Assembly (NCBI GenBank): GCA_041936745.1 | Contig: JBHGWS010000001.1 | Coordinates: 1 to 64,000, forward strand | DNA length: 64,000 bases | Reading direction: 5' to 3' | Source of the DNA: Darwinibacter acetoxidans_A | Lineage (GTDB): Bacteria > Bacillota > Limnochordia > Darwinibacteriales > Darwinibacteriaceae | Shown here: in pieces, positions 35,962 through 45,010 of the stretch | Position numbering within the stretch: position 1 is the stretch's first letter | How the letters are laid out: each line of letters opens with the position of its first letter | Program-made: the position numbers and the translations under genes | The notes under the pieces: generated by a model | Databases searched by the model: none | What the model saw: only the letters and a program-made list of their open reading frames with translations | What the model was told of the DNA's origin: nothing

Positions 35962-36708
35962 ATGACTACACATGCAGCTCAACAACAAAACGAGCAGATG
36001 GAATTAGCCGAACTGATAGATGCTGCCCAAAATGGGGACAAGCTGGCCCGGGAGAAGGTGCTGCGGGATTACCGCCCTTTTTTTCTCCGGGTAGCGTCTC
36101 AATCGTGCCATAAATATTTGGTGTTGGGTAGGGATGACGAAGCAAGTATTGCCATGATTGCATTTAATGAGGCCATAGATTCATATAATAGTGATGGGGG
36201 AGCATCGTTTCTCAGTTTCGCCGAAATAGTCATTAAGCGCCGCATGGTCGATTATTTCCGCAGGCAGTCCCGGCGGCGGGATGAAATTCCTCTCTCAACT
36301 TTTCAAACAGAAGAACAAGAAGACGGCGTAATTCAGAAAATAGAGTCGAAAGAAGCTTTCGCAGTTCTGCAGATCCAAGAAGAAGCGGAGGAGCGGAGGG
36401 AAGAGATCTTTAGGTTGGATCAACTCCTGCGCCATTACGGGATTAGGTTTGCTGAGCTTGTCAAAATTTCGCCGAAACATCAAGATGCCAGGGACAGAGC
36501 CCTGAAGGTGGCCCGAATCTTAGTGGCTGAGCCTCATTTACTGGCTTACCTGACCAGCAGAAAGGTGCTGCCTTTAAAAGAGTTGGAAGGAAAGGTTGAA
36601 GTCAGCCGTAAAACTTTGGAGCGGCAGAGAAAATACATAATCACCTTAGCCTTGGTTTTAATGGGAGATTTTTATCATCTCCAAGAGTATTTAAACAGGC
36701 CGGTGTGA
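35962..36708 (+). CDS. sigI: RNA polymerase sigma factor SigI
   Basis: SigI is an alternative sigma factor of Firmicutes, linked to heat or cell-envelope and polysaccharide signals. The 248-residue product has a sigma-70 region 2-like part (RDDEASIAMIAFNEAIDSYN, then FLSFAEIVIKRRMVDYFRRQ, a strong SigI signature) and a SigI-specific C-terminal domain ending with VSRKTLERQRKYIITLALVL. The ATG at 35962 follows GGGAGGT; a TTG at 35944 opens the frame before that site. It is followed 15 nt later by its anti-sigma factor. Confidence 0.93.
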   Translation: MTTHAAQQQNEQMELAELIDAAQNGDKLAREKVLRDYRPFFLRVASQSCHKYLVLGRDDEASIAMIAFNEAIDSYNSDGGASFLSFAEIVIKRRMVDYFRRQSRRRDEIPLSTFQTEEQEDGVIQKIESKEAFAVLQIQEEAEERREEIFRLDQLLRHYGIRFAELVKISPKHQDARDRALKVARILVAEPHLLAYLTSRKVLPLKELEGKVEVSRKTLERQRKYIITLALVLMGDFYHLQEYLNRPV

Positions 36709-36723
36709 AAAGGGGGGACCAGT

Positions 36724-37601
36724 GTGAGGAATAAAGGGGTTGTTGTGGAGATCGCTCCCGAGGGGAAAGTGATCATCATGACCTCTGGGGGAGAATTTCG
36801 GGAGGTTCCGTTTAGAAAACATGTACACGTTGGGCAGGAAATTCGCTACTCGCCCCGAAAAAAGCGTTTAAATATTTGGCAGCTCGGTTTAGCTGCCACA
36901 TTATTCCTGGCTTTGGTTGGTACTTGGCCGCTGCTTACGGAAAAACTTGTGCCCGGCGAAGCGGCTTTTGTCCTGACCTTGGATCTTAACCCCAGCCTGG
37001 AGCTTCAAATCAGCACAAAGCAGCGGGTTTTGGCGGCGGAAGGACTCAACCGGGACGGGAAAGAATTTCTCGCCCATTTGGATATTACGGGCCTTGAACT
37101 GGAGCCCGCTTTGGCTCAAATTACCGCAGAAGCCAGAAAAAGGGGCCACCTTAAGCAGGGGCGGGATCATGTTTTTGTCACTGTTGCCGCGCTTGACGGG
37201 GAAAAACCTACGGCTCGGGTTAAGATGGCAGAAGCCGATCAATACAATGATTTGGAACAAACCGTCCACGATGCTTTCCGGACGATTGGCTCAGCTCAGG
37301 TAAAAATCTGGCGGGTTCCGCGCAAACTGCAGACGGAAGCAAAATTGGCCGGCATTACACCGGGCCGTTATGTAGTGATCCAGGCGCCGCTGCAGCGGAT
37401 CGAAACCAGATTAACCATGCGCGATGCTCAGCCGACAAAGCAGGCAGCCGCCATTCCAATCGGCGAAAGAAATCAGCCGCGGCAGATTTCTTTAAAGCCC
37501 GCTGAAAGGGCACAGGCCTCTTTGACGGCCATGCGGGTAGCCGGGGCTTTAGATGTGGATTTCGGTGCCGGCTCGGGGAAAGGAGATTTTAGATTTTACG
37601 A

Positions 37602-37605
<4 letters not shown>
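36724..37605 (+). CDS. rsgI: Anti-sigma-I factor RsgI
   Basis: RsgI holds SigI inactive at the membrane. The 293-residue product has an N-terminal RsgI domain that binds SigI (about residues 1-50), one membrane span (about 54-74), and an outer domain with FVLTLDLNPSLEL. The Asn-Pro in this motif is the autocleavage site known in RsgI proteins. Unlike RsgI of cellulosome-forming clostridia, no carbohydrate-binding module follows; the tail is short and basic. The GTG start follows AGGGGGGACC. It overlaps queA by 4 nt, so expression of the two may be linked. Confidence 0.92.
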
Positions 37606-39750
<2,145 letters not shown>

Positions 39751-39813
39751 AGGATCTGGTGCAGCCGGGTAGAAAACATGTAGAGTAGTTTCTTACTGAA
39801 GGGGGTGAAGGTT

Positions 39814-40101
39814 ATGTTTTTGCAAGCCGAAGTTCCGGCAGCGCAGGGGTTATTGGGCATGCTGATGCCTTTTGTCCTGATCGCTGTGGTCTTTTATTTT
39901 ATGATTATACGGCCGCAACAAAAACAGCAGAGGCAGAGGAAGGAAATGCTTGATGCGTTAAAAAAGGGCGATCAAGTAGTGACGGTTGGTGGAATTTACG
40001 GAGAATTACGAGCCCTGAAAGAGGATTACGTGACCCTGAAGATTGCGGACCAAATGGAAATCAAAGTGTCCCGCAGCGGAATCAGCCATGTGGTTGAGTA
40101 G
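39814..40101 (+). CDS. yajC: Preprotein translocase subunit YajC
   Basis: YajC is a small partner of SecDF. The 95-residue product has a membrane span (LLGMLMPFVLIAVVFYFMIIRP), then QQKQQRQRKEMLDALKKGDQ and VVTVGGIYGE, the full YajC signature. The ATG at 39814 follows AAGGGGGTG; a GTG at 39805 is less well placed. In this genome it is separated from secD by three less known genes and a terminator. Confidence 0.95.
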   Translation: MFLQAEVPAAQGLLGMLMPFVLIAVVFYFMIIRPQQKQQRQRKEMLDALKKGDQVVTVGGIYGELRALKEDYVTLKIADQMEIKVSRSGISHVVE

Positions 40102-40112
40102 TCGAGTTGACT

Positions 40113-40165
40113 AAAACCACCGAAGGTGGTTAAGCCATCTGCAGATGGGCGCCTAGGTGGTTTTT
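40113..40165 (+). terminator. Compound terminator after yajC
   Basis: AAAACCACC (40113-40121) can pair with GGTGGTTTT (40156-40164) to form a terminator with a T run. The same 5' arm can instead pair with the nearer GGTGGTT (40125-40131), and the internal CCATCT/AGATGG (40135-40148) makes another small hairpin. Confidence 0.7.
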
Positions 40166-40194
40166 GTTTTACTTTTACTGGAAAGGGGATGGAC

Positions 40195-40743
40195 ATGCGC
40201 AGGACTTTTCTTTTTGCCGTGATTCTAATTTTACTAAGCAGTGCCTTGGTGCAGGCCGGTTCCGGTTATAAGCACGATTTTTATAAGCATGATCATCCGA
40301 GTTACTGGTGGTATGTTGTGGAAAAACCCGGATTCAGCGCGGTTGTACCGTCTACAGCCCAAAGTTATATCGAACGCTCCATTTTCGGCATGGAAAAATT
40401 AGAGATGGCTTTTGAAGGCGGCGCTGTGACCATGGAAGTAATCCACCAGCCCGGTGACGATATTGAAGCCGTGAAAAAGAGCCTGCAGGAGCGGTACAAG
40501 CCCTTGGTCAAAGATGTCACTTTGATCTCGGATAGGGAAATAACTACCACAAACCAGCTGAAGGCACACTTTTATGCTTATGAAGCGACGGGTGCCCACG
40601 GTAAAAAGGTGATTTTTCGCTCCGTATTATTTAAGCGGGAAGGCAGTATCGTCTATTTAACGCTGCTTTTGGATTCCGATGATTATCACGGGGATATGCG
40701 GGAGTATTGGATTCGGGCGGTAAATGAATTTGAGTGGGACTGA
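40195..40743 (+). CDS. Secreted protein of unknown function
   Basis: The 182-residue product has a clear signal peptide (MRRTFLFAVILILLSSALVQA, cleavage likely after VQA) and a soluble alpha/beta domain. A lone PGFSAVVPSTAQ, then MEVIHQPGDDIEAVKKS and a late HFYAYEATGAHGKKVIFR give a pattern that recalls the PsbP/Mog1-like fold of small exported proteins, but this is a guess. I do not recognise the family. ATG 40195 is chosen because GAAAGGGG lies 7 nt upstream; ATG 40189 abuts it. It is followed 18 nt later by a SpoIIE-type phosphatase gene. A terminator precedes it. Confidence 0.72.
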   Translation: MRRTFLFAVILILLSSALVQAGSGYKHDFYKHDHPSYWWYVVEKPGFSAVVPSTAQSYIERSIFGMEKLEMAFEGGAVTMEVIHQPGDDIEAVKKSLQERYKPLVKDVTLISDREITTTNQLKAHFYAYEATGAHGKKVIFRSVLFKREGSIVYLTLLLDSDDYHGDMREYWIRAVNEFEWD

Positions 40744-40761
40744 TAAAGGCGGGGGTTTTTC

Positions 40762-41469
40762 GTGGAAGTACACATCGGGGTAGCTAAGGTAGGTAAATAT
40801 GCCGTGCGGACCAGCGGTGACTCCGTGGAGGTGGTGGAACGGCCCAACGGCGGGGTATCCGTCGTAATAGTGGACGGCCAAGGCCACGGCCGCGCCGCCA
40901 AACGCACCAGCCATATGATCGCGACTAAGGCTGCCAGTTTGATTGAGGACGGTGCCCGCGACGGTGCTGTAATGCGGGTGATCAACGATCATTTATACGC
41001 CTTTAGGGACGGCCAGGTTTCCGCAACTGCCACCATACTCACAGCTGATTTAGATCACGATTGCTTAGTAATTTCGCGCAACTCCAATACCCCGGTGATC
41101 ATCGGTTTAAAAAACGGCCCTCACTGCTTGGATCAACCGGCGGAGCCCATCGGCGTACGCCGGCTGATCAAACCGGTCATCTCGCATTTTAATTTGGAAC
41201 GGGAGACGATCTTGATCGGCTTTACCGATGGCGTAACGCAGGCGGGCCGCTACGGGGGCGGGGAACGCTTTGATTTCAACCTTGTTTATAACAAAATGAA
41301 AAGCGGTCATCCCAATGCCCAGGCCTTAGCGGACAGCATTTTGGACTACGCCATTGAATTGGATCAAGGAAAGCCAAAAGACGACATGGTCGTTGCAGTC
41401 CTGGCCCTTTTCAAGCGTCAGAGCGGGCTGGGGGTAAGAAGGCTGTCGGTTTTTTACCCCTGCCGGTAA
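40762..41469 (+). CDS. Stand-alone SpoIIE/PP2C-type serine phosphatase
   Basis: The 235-residue product is a single PP2C-like SpoIIE domain without sensor or membrane parts: VVIVDGQGHGRAAKRTS (metal-binding Asp), then FTDGVTQAGRY and GKPKDDMVVAVLAL near the end, which supply the other acidic residues. Such enzymes remove phosphate from anti-sigma-factor antagonists and similar Ser/Thr sites. No anti-sigma antagonist or kinase lies nearby. The GTG start follows AAAGGCGGGGG. Its tight link with the secreted protein before it and the P-loop gene after it suggests one transcription unit. Confidence 0.85.
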   Translation: MEVHIGVAKVGKYAVRTSGDSVEVVERPNGGVSVVIVDGQGHGRAAKRTSHMIATKAASLIEDGARDGAVMRVINDHLYAFRDGQVSATATILTADLDHDCLVISRNSNTPVIIGLKNGPHCLDQPAEPIGVRRLIKPVISHFNLERETILIGFTDGVTQAGRYGGGERFDFNLVYNKMKSGHPNAQALADSILDYAIELDQGKPKDDMVVAVLALFKRQSGLGVRRLSVFYPCR

Positions 41470-41483
41470 TTGAGGTGAGGTAA

Positions 41484-41864
41484 GTGGAGAAAGGGCCGCT
41501 GATCCTAATTGTGGGAGTCTGCGCTTCCGGGAAAACTACGTTGGCCGCAGGTTTGCGTGAATTAGGCTATAACGCCTTCAGTTTTGCCCAAGAGCACTCC
41601 GTCAGCAGTACCTTGTGGCAGCGTTTTCAGCCTGATGTGCTAATTGTCCTCCACTGCCGCTTAGAAACCATCAAGCGCAGGAAGGAGATCTCCTGGGGTT
41701 TAAAACGGTACCGCTTACAGCTGGCAAGGTTGGAGCATGCCGCAAGCCGGGCTTCCCTGTTTGTGGCAACGGATGAGTTTACCCCAAAGCAGCTGATCGA
41801 TCATGTGCAGGAAAAACTCGCCGGCTTAGGAATCGAAGCCCCAACCGAAAGGGGTCGCGGCTAG
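41484..41864 (+). CDS. P-loop NTPase (small kinase-like protein)
   Basis: The 126-residue product has a Walker A motif GVCASGKTT at residues about 11-19, a second conserved-looking stretch FSFAQEHSVSSTLWQ, then a strand LIVLHCRLETIKRRK that fits the Walker B region of small kinases and a basic lid-like helix. No substrate can be named. Its GTG start follows GAGGTGAGG 14 nt after the phosphatase gene. The secD promoter begins at its stop codon. It ends a three-gene unit of unknown function. Confidence 0.75.
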   Translation: MEKGPLILIVGVCASGKTTLAAGLRELGYNAFSFAQEHSVSSTLWQRFQPDVLIVLHCRLETIKRRKEISWGLKRYRLQLARLEHAASRASLFVATDEFTPKQLIDHVQEKLAGLGIEAPTERGRG

Positions 41865-41890
41865 ACACCTGCCCTGCGCGGTAGTATAAT
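41862..41890 (+). promoter_or_regulatory. Sigma-A promoter of secD-secF
   Basis: TAGACA (41862-41867), exactly 17 nt, and a perfect TATAAT (41885-41890) lie just after the P-loop gene, so secDF does not rely on yajC transcription. Confidence 0.85.
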
Positions 41891-41934
41891 ACTTTTGGTA
41901 ATTGCAAATTTAAACGTTAAAGGAGGAGTCGCAT

Positions 41935-43146
41935 TTGAGACACGCAAGCGGCTGGAGAATTGGCATTATCCTGGCTGTGCTGGTCGTAGCAGGTGTGTTT
42001 TTGTATTTGACACCCTTCAATTTAGGCCTGGATCTTAAAGGTGGGGTGCACGTTGTTTTGGAAGCGGAAGAAACAACGGAACCTGTCACCAATGAAAACA
42101 TGATGGGGGTCGTGTCCATTATCGAACGGCGGATTAATGCCTTAGGCGTGGCGGAGCCTTTAATTCAACGCCAGGGCAGCCACCGGATAATTATTGAACT
42201 GCCGGGCATTCACGATCAACAGCAGGCCATTGATACAGTGGGTAAGACAGCATTATTGGAATTCAAAGATCCCCACGGCGATACGGCCTTGGACGGTTCA
42301 TTTTTAAAGAACGTCAACTTGGGGACGGATCGGTATGGGCGCCCTGCCATTGATCTGGAATTCGACCGGGAAGGGGTCCAGTTATTTGCCCAGCTGACCA
42401 CCCGTTACCAAGGCCAGATCACGGAAATTGTCCTGGACGGCGACATTCTGCAGCAGGTGATGATCAGGGAGCCTATCTCAGAGGGTAAAGCTCAAATTAC
42501 AGGCAATTTTACGCACGAAGAGGCCAGGCATATGGTAGTTTTACTGCAGGAAGGCTCGCTGCCCGTACCGATGAAAATCATGGAAATCAGGAATGTGGGC
42601 CCCACTTTGGGCCAAGACTCCATTAATCGCAGTTTTAAAGCGGGCATTGTTGGCATCATTTTAGTCTTTGCCTATATGTTTATCTACTACAAACTGCCGG
42701 GCTTAGTTGCGGACGTTGCTCTTTTGGCTTATACCGCCATCCTTTTAGGCGTACTTTCCGCAATTCACGCCGTTTTGACCCTGCCGGGCATAGCGGGGAT
42801 TATTCTGTCGGTGGGAATGGCCGTGGATGCCAACGTTTTAATCTTCGAAAGAATTAGGGAAGAGCTGGCGGAAGGCAAGCGGCTGCGCTCAGCCATCGAT
42901 GTTGGTTTCAACAGGGCTTTTCGGACAATTTTGGATTCCAACGTAACTACATTAATTACCGCCGTAGTTCTTTTCTATGTAGGAACGGGCTCTGTGCGCG
43001 GCTTTGCGGTTACGCTGGGGATTGGTATCCTGGTGAGCATGTTTACCGCGATTGTAGTGACCAAAACGATCCTCAATTATTTCGTGGCTCATCAACCGGA
43101 AATGATCGGCAGGCATTTTAAGACGGGGGGGTTTAGAAGAGCATGA
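41935..43146 (+). CDS. secD: Protein translocase subunit SecD
   Basis: SecD uses the proton gradient, with SecF, to complete export through SecYEG. The 403-residue product has a first span (about residues 8-24), FNLGLDLKGGVHVVLEAEE, the outer P1 domain, RNVGPTLGQDSINRSFKAG, then five spans with SVGMAVDANVLIFERIREEL, the most conserved segment of the family. The length is short but typical of Firmicutes. The start is TTG at 41935 behind AAAGGAGGAG. It overlaps secF by 4 nt. Confidence 0.96.
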   Translation: MRHASGWRIGIILAVLVVAGVFLYLTPFNLGLDLKGGVHVVLEAEETTEPVTNENMMGVVSIIERRINALGVAEPLIQRQGSHRIIIELPGIHDQQQAIDTVGKTALLEFKDPHGDTALDGSFLKNVNLGTDRYGRPAIDLEFDREGVQLFAQLTTRYQGQITEIVLDGDILQQVMIREPISEGKAQITGNFTHEEARHMVVLLQEGSLPVPMKIMEIRNVGPTLGQDSINRSFKAGIVGIILVFAYMFIYYKLPGLVADVALLAYTAILLGVLSAIHAVLTLPGIAGIILSVGMAVDANVLIFERIREELAEGKRLRSAIDVGFNRAFRTILDSNVTTLITAVVLFYVGTGSVRGFAVTLGIGILVSMFTAIVVTKTILNYFVAHQPEMIGRHFKTGGFRRA

Positions 43147-44003
43147 ATTTTCTTCGATTTAGGCGGCAAGCATTTATCCTATCAGGTGTTTTAGCAGCCC
43201 TCTCAATCGTTTTCTTGTTTGTGCCGGGGCTTAATTTAGGCGTTGATTTTACCGGCGGCACTATTTTAGAGCGCCAGGTAGAAAAAGCCGTGAGTACCAG
43301 CCGCGTGAGGGATGTTTTAGATGAATCGGTCCCGGAAGTGGATCTTTCAGGGGCAACCGTACAAATTTTGGACAGCCCTAATCAGTTTGTTGTGCGGACC
43401 AGGCAGCTGGACAACACAGAGATAATGCAAATAGATGAGGCGTTTAATAAAGAGTTCGGTAACTTAGTTGTTTTAAGGACAGACGTGGTCGGGCCTGTTA
43501 TTGGCAGGGAACTGATTCAAAAAGCCCTGCTTGCGGTGGTATTAGCCTCTTTCGGTATTCTTTTGTACATCACCTTCCGCTTCGAATACCGCTTCGCGAC
43601 TGTGGCGGTCGTGGCTTTGCTCCATGATGTTTTACTCGTGATCGGCTTTTTTGCCTTAACGCAAAGGGAAGTCAACAGCCCCTTTGTGGCTGCGGTGTTG
43701 ACGGTCCTCGGTTATTCCATCAACGACACCATAGTTATTTTCGACCGCATCAGGGAAAATTTGCGCTTCAGGCGGCGGGAAAGCTACGCGGAGATCGTCA
43801 ATACAAGCCTTAAGCAGAGTTTAAGCCGGACTTTAAATACGAGTGTGACCACTTTCATTGTCGTTTTTATGCTCGTTTTGTTCGGCGGCAGCGCCATTCG
43901 GGACTTTGCTTTGGCTTTGCTTTTAGGAATTGTGATAGGCACCTACTCCTCTTTAATGCTGGCCGGGCCCCTTTGGGAAACCTGGGTGCGAAAAAGCCAA
44001 TAA
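43143..44003 (+). CDS. secF: Protein translocase subunit SecF
   Basis: SecF is the partner of SecD. The 286-residue product shows LGVDFTGGTILE early, then SFGILLYITFRFEYRFA and GYSINDTIVIFDRIREN, the conserved family motifs, with six spans overall. Its ATG overlaps the secD stop as ATGA. The gene ends at a strong hairpin terminator that is followed directly by a degenerate group II intron. Confidence 0.96.
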   Translation: MNFLRFRRQAFILSGVLAALSIVFLFVPGLNLGVDFTGGTILERQVEKAVSTSRVRDVLDESVPEVDLSGATVQILDSPNQFVVRTRQLDNTEIMQIDEAFNKEFGNLVVLRTDVVGPVIGRELIQKALLAVVLASFGILLYITFRFEYRFATVAVVALLHDVLLVIGFFALTQREVNSPFVAAVLTVLGYSINDTIVIFDRIRENLRFRRRESYAEIVNTSLKQSLSRTLNTSVTTFIVVFMLVLFGGSAIRDFALALLLGIVIGTYSSLMLAGPLWETWVRKSQ

Positions 44004-44016
44004 AAGGGCAAGAATA

Positions 44017-44044
44017 AAAACTGGCGGTTTTTGCCGCCAGTTTT
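44017..44044. terminator. Terminator after secF
   Basis: The 11 bp perfect stem AAAACTGGCGG (44017-44027) pairs with CCGCCAGTTTT (44034-44044), loop 6 nt. It is T-rich on both strands, and before the intron arrived it probably also served the convergent hpt gene. Confidence 0.92.
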
Positions 44045-44049
44045 CATAT

Positions 44050-44363
44050 GTGCAACCTGCCAGTGCCTAACTTGATGATGAGGGGGCACCAAGGGGCCGG
44101 CGGTTCAACCGTCGACAGAAAAAAGCGTGACGAGCAAAGTTTCGGCCAAAGGAGAACCGAAAACACAAGTAGGTTCTTGGAAAGGGTGGAGGAAAAACAA
44201 ACACGCTTGCAAAACTTGAAAAACCTCGGGAGAACATATTAAGCGAACAGCATATTTCAGTTTTGCAGAGTTGGGACGTAAACTTTAAACCGCCGTATAC
44301 CGGATGGTACAGACGGCGGTGTGAAAGGCCCGGCCGCCATTTTTGGGCGGCCTCCTGTTCGAT
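44050..44363 (+). mobile_element. Degenerate group II intron without an ORF, inserted after a terminator
   Basis: The 3' end has the layout of bacterial group II introns. A domain V-like hairpin has ACCGCCGT (44289-44296) paired with ACGGCGGT (44313-44320), a 2 nt bulge and a short upper stem. GTGAAAGG and a domain VI hairpin (GGCCGCC / GGCGGCC) follow, ending in TCCTGTTCGAT. The loop of domain V is GGAT, not GNRA, and the expected bulged branch-point A appears to be G, so splicing is probably lost. The 5' end is set at GTGCAACC (44050). Insertion directly behind a terminator fits class C introns. At about 314 bp it is too short for a full intron, and no reverse transcriptase is present. Confidence 0.72.
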
Positions 44364-44365
44364 TT

Positions 44366-44905
44366 TTATTCATTCTCGTAGTACTCGGGTTTAGGTATGA
44401 AAACATAGGGAATATTACGGTAAAGCTGCTTGAAATCCAGGCCGTAGCCGACCAAAAACTCTTTAGGAACCTCAAAGCCGACGTAGTCTAAAGGAATTTC
44501 CACCCGCCGGTTAGCGGGCTTATTCAAAAGCGTGCAGATCCGAAGAGATGCAGGGCCGCGGCTGTGCAGGTTCTTTAATAGATAACTTAAAGTCAGCCCC
44601 GTATCAATGATGTCTTCCACGATGATTACGTCTTTGCCTTCAATACTTTCTTCCAGATCCTTGGTAATCCGGACCACACCAGAAGAGACCGTAGCATCGC
44701 CGTAGCTGGAGACTGACATGAAATCGTAGGTAACGGGTGAGGTAATATGCTTTGCCAAGTCACACAAAAACATCAGCCCACCCTTTAAAATGCAGATCAG
44801 GGATATTTGGCGGCCCCCGTAATCCTTTGAAATCTCCCAAGCCAGCTCGCGTACTCGTTTCTGGATTTCTTCTTCGCTTAATAAAATATCTTTAACTATA
44901 TCCAC
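44366..44905 (-). CDS. hpt: Hypoxanthine phosphoribosyltransferase
   Basis: Hpt salvages hypoxanthine and guanine to IMP and GMP. The 179-residue product has LICILKGGLMFLCDLAKHI, the flexible-loop region DFMSVSSYGDAT, and the PRPP motif VIIVEDIIDTGLTLSYLL. VDYVGFEVP-type residues (here LDYVGFEVPKEFLVGYGLD) are also typical. The start is GTG at 44905 behind AAAGGAGTGAGG. Its stop lies 2 nt from the intron 3' end, so its terminator is now separated by the intron. It is divergent from recJ and has its own promoter. Confidence 0.95.
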   Translation of the reverse strand: MDIVKDILLSEEEIQKRVRELAWEISKDYGGRQISLICILKGGLMFLCDLAKHITSPVTYDFMSVSSYGDATVSSGVVRITKDLEESIEGKDVIIVEDIIDTGLTLSYLLKNLHSRGPASLRICTLLNKPANRRVEIPLDYVGFEVPKEFLVGYGLDFKQLYRNIPYVFIPKPEYYENE

Positions 44906-44929
44906 GGCCTCACTCCTTTACTTTCCTAA

Positions 44930-44958
44930 ATGATACTATTCATGCGATTGAAGGTCAA
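44930..44958 (-). promoter_or_regulatory. Sigma-A promoter of hpt
   Basis: On the minus strand, TTGACC (44953-44958), 17 nt and TATCAT (44930-44935) precede the hpt ribosome binding site. Confidence 0.8.
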
Positions 44959-45010
44959 GAGCAGGGTTTAAGTTAAAAGAGTAGAAGCAACTGGGAACGG
45001 AGGCTTGTAC

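Noticed and set aside
44048..44242. A 64-residue frame after secF, starting ATG at 44048
   Set aside because: It has no ribosome binding site, lies in the structured group II intron remnant, and its residues look random (low hydrophobic content, many Arg and Gln).
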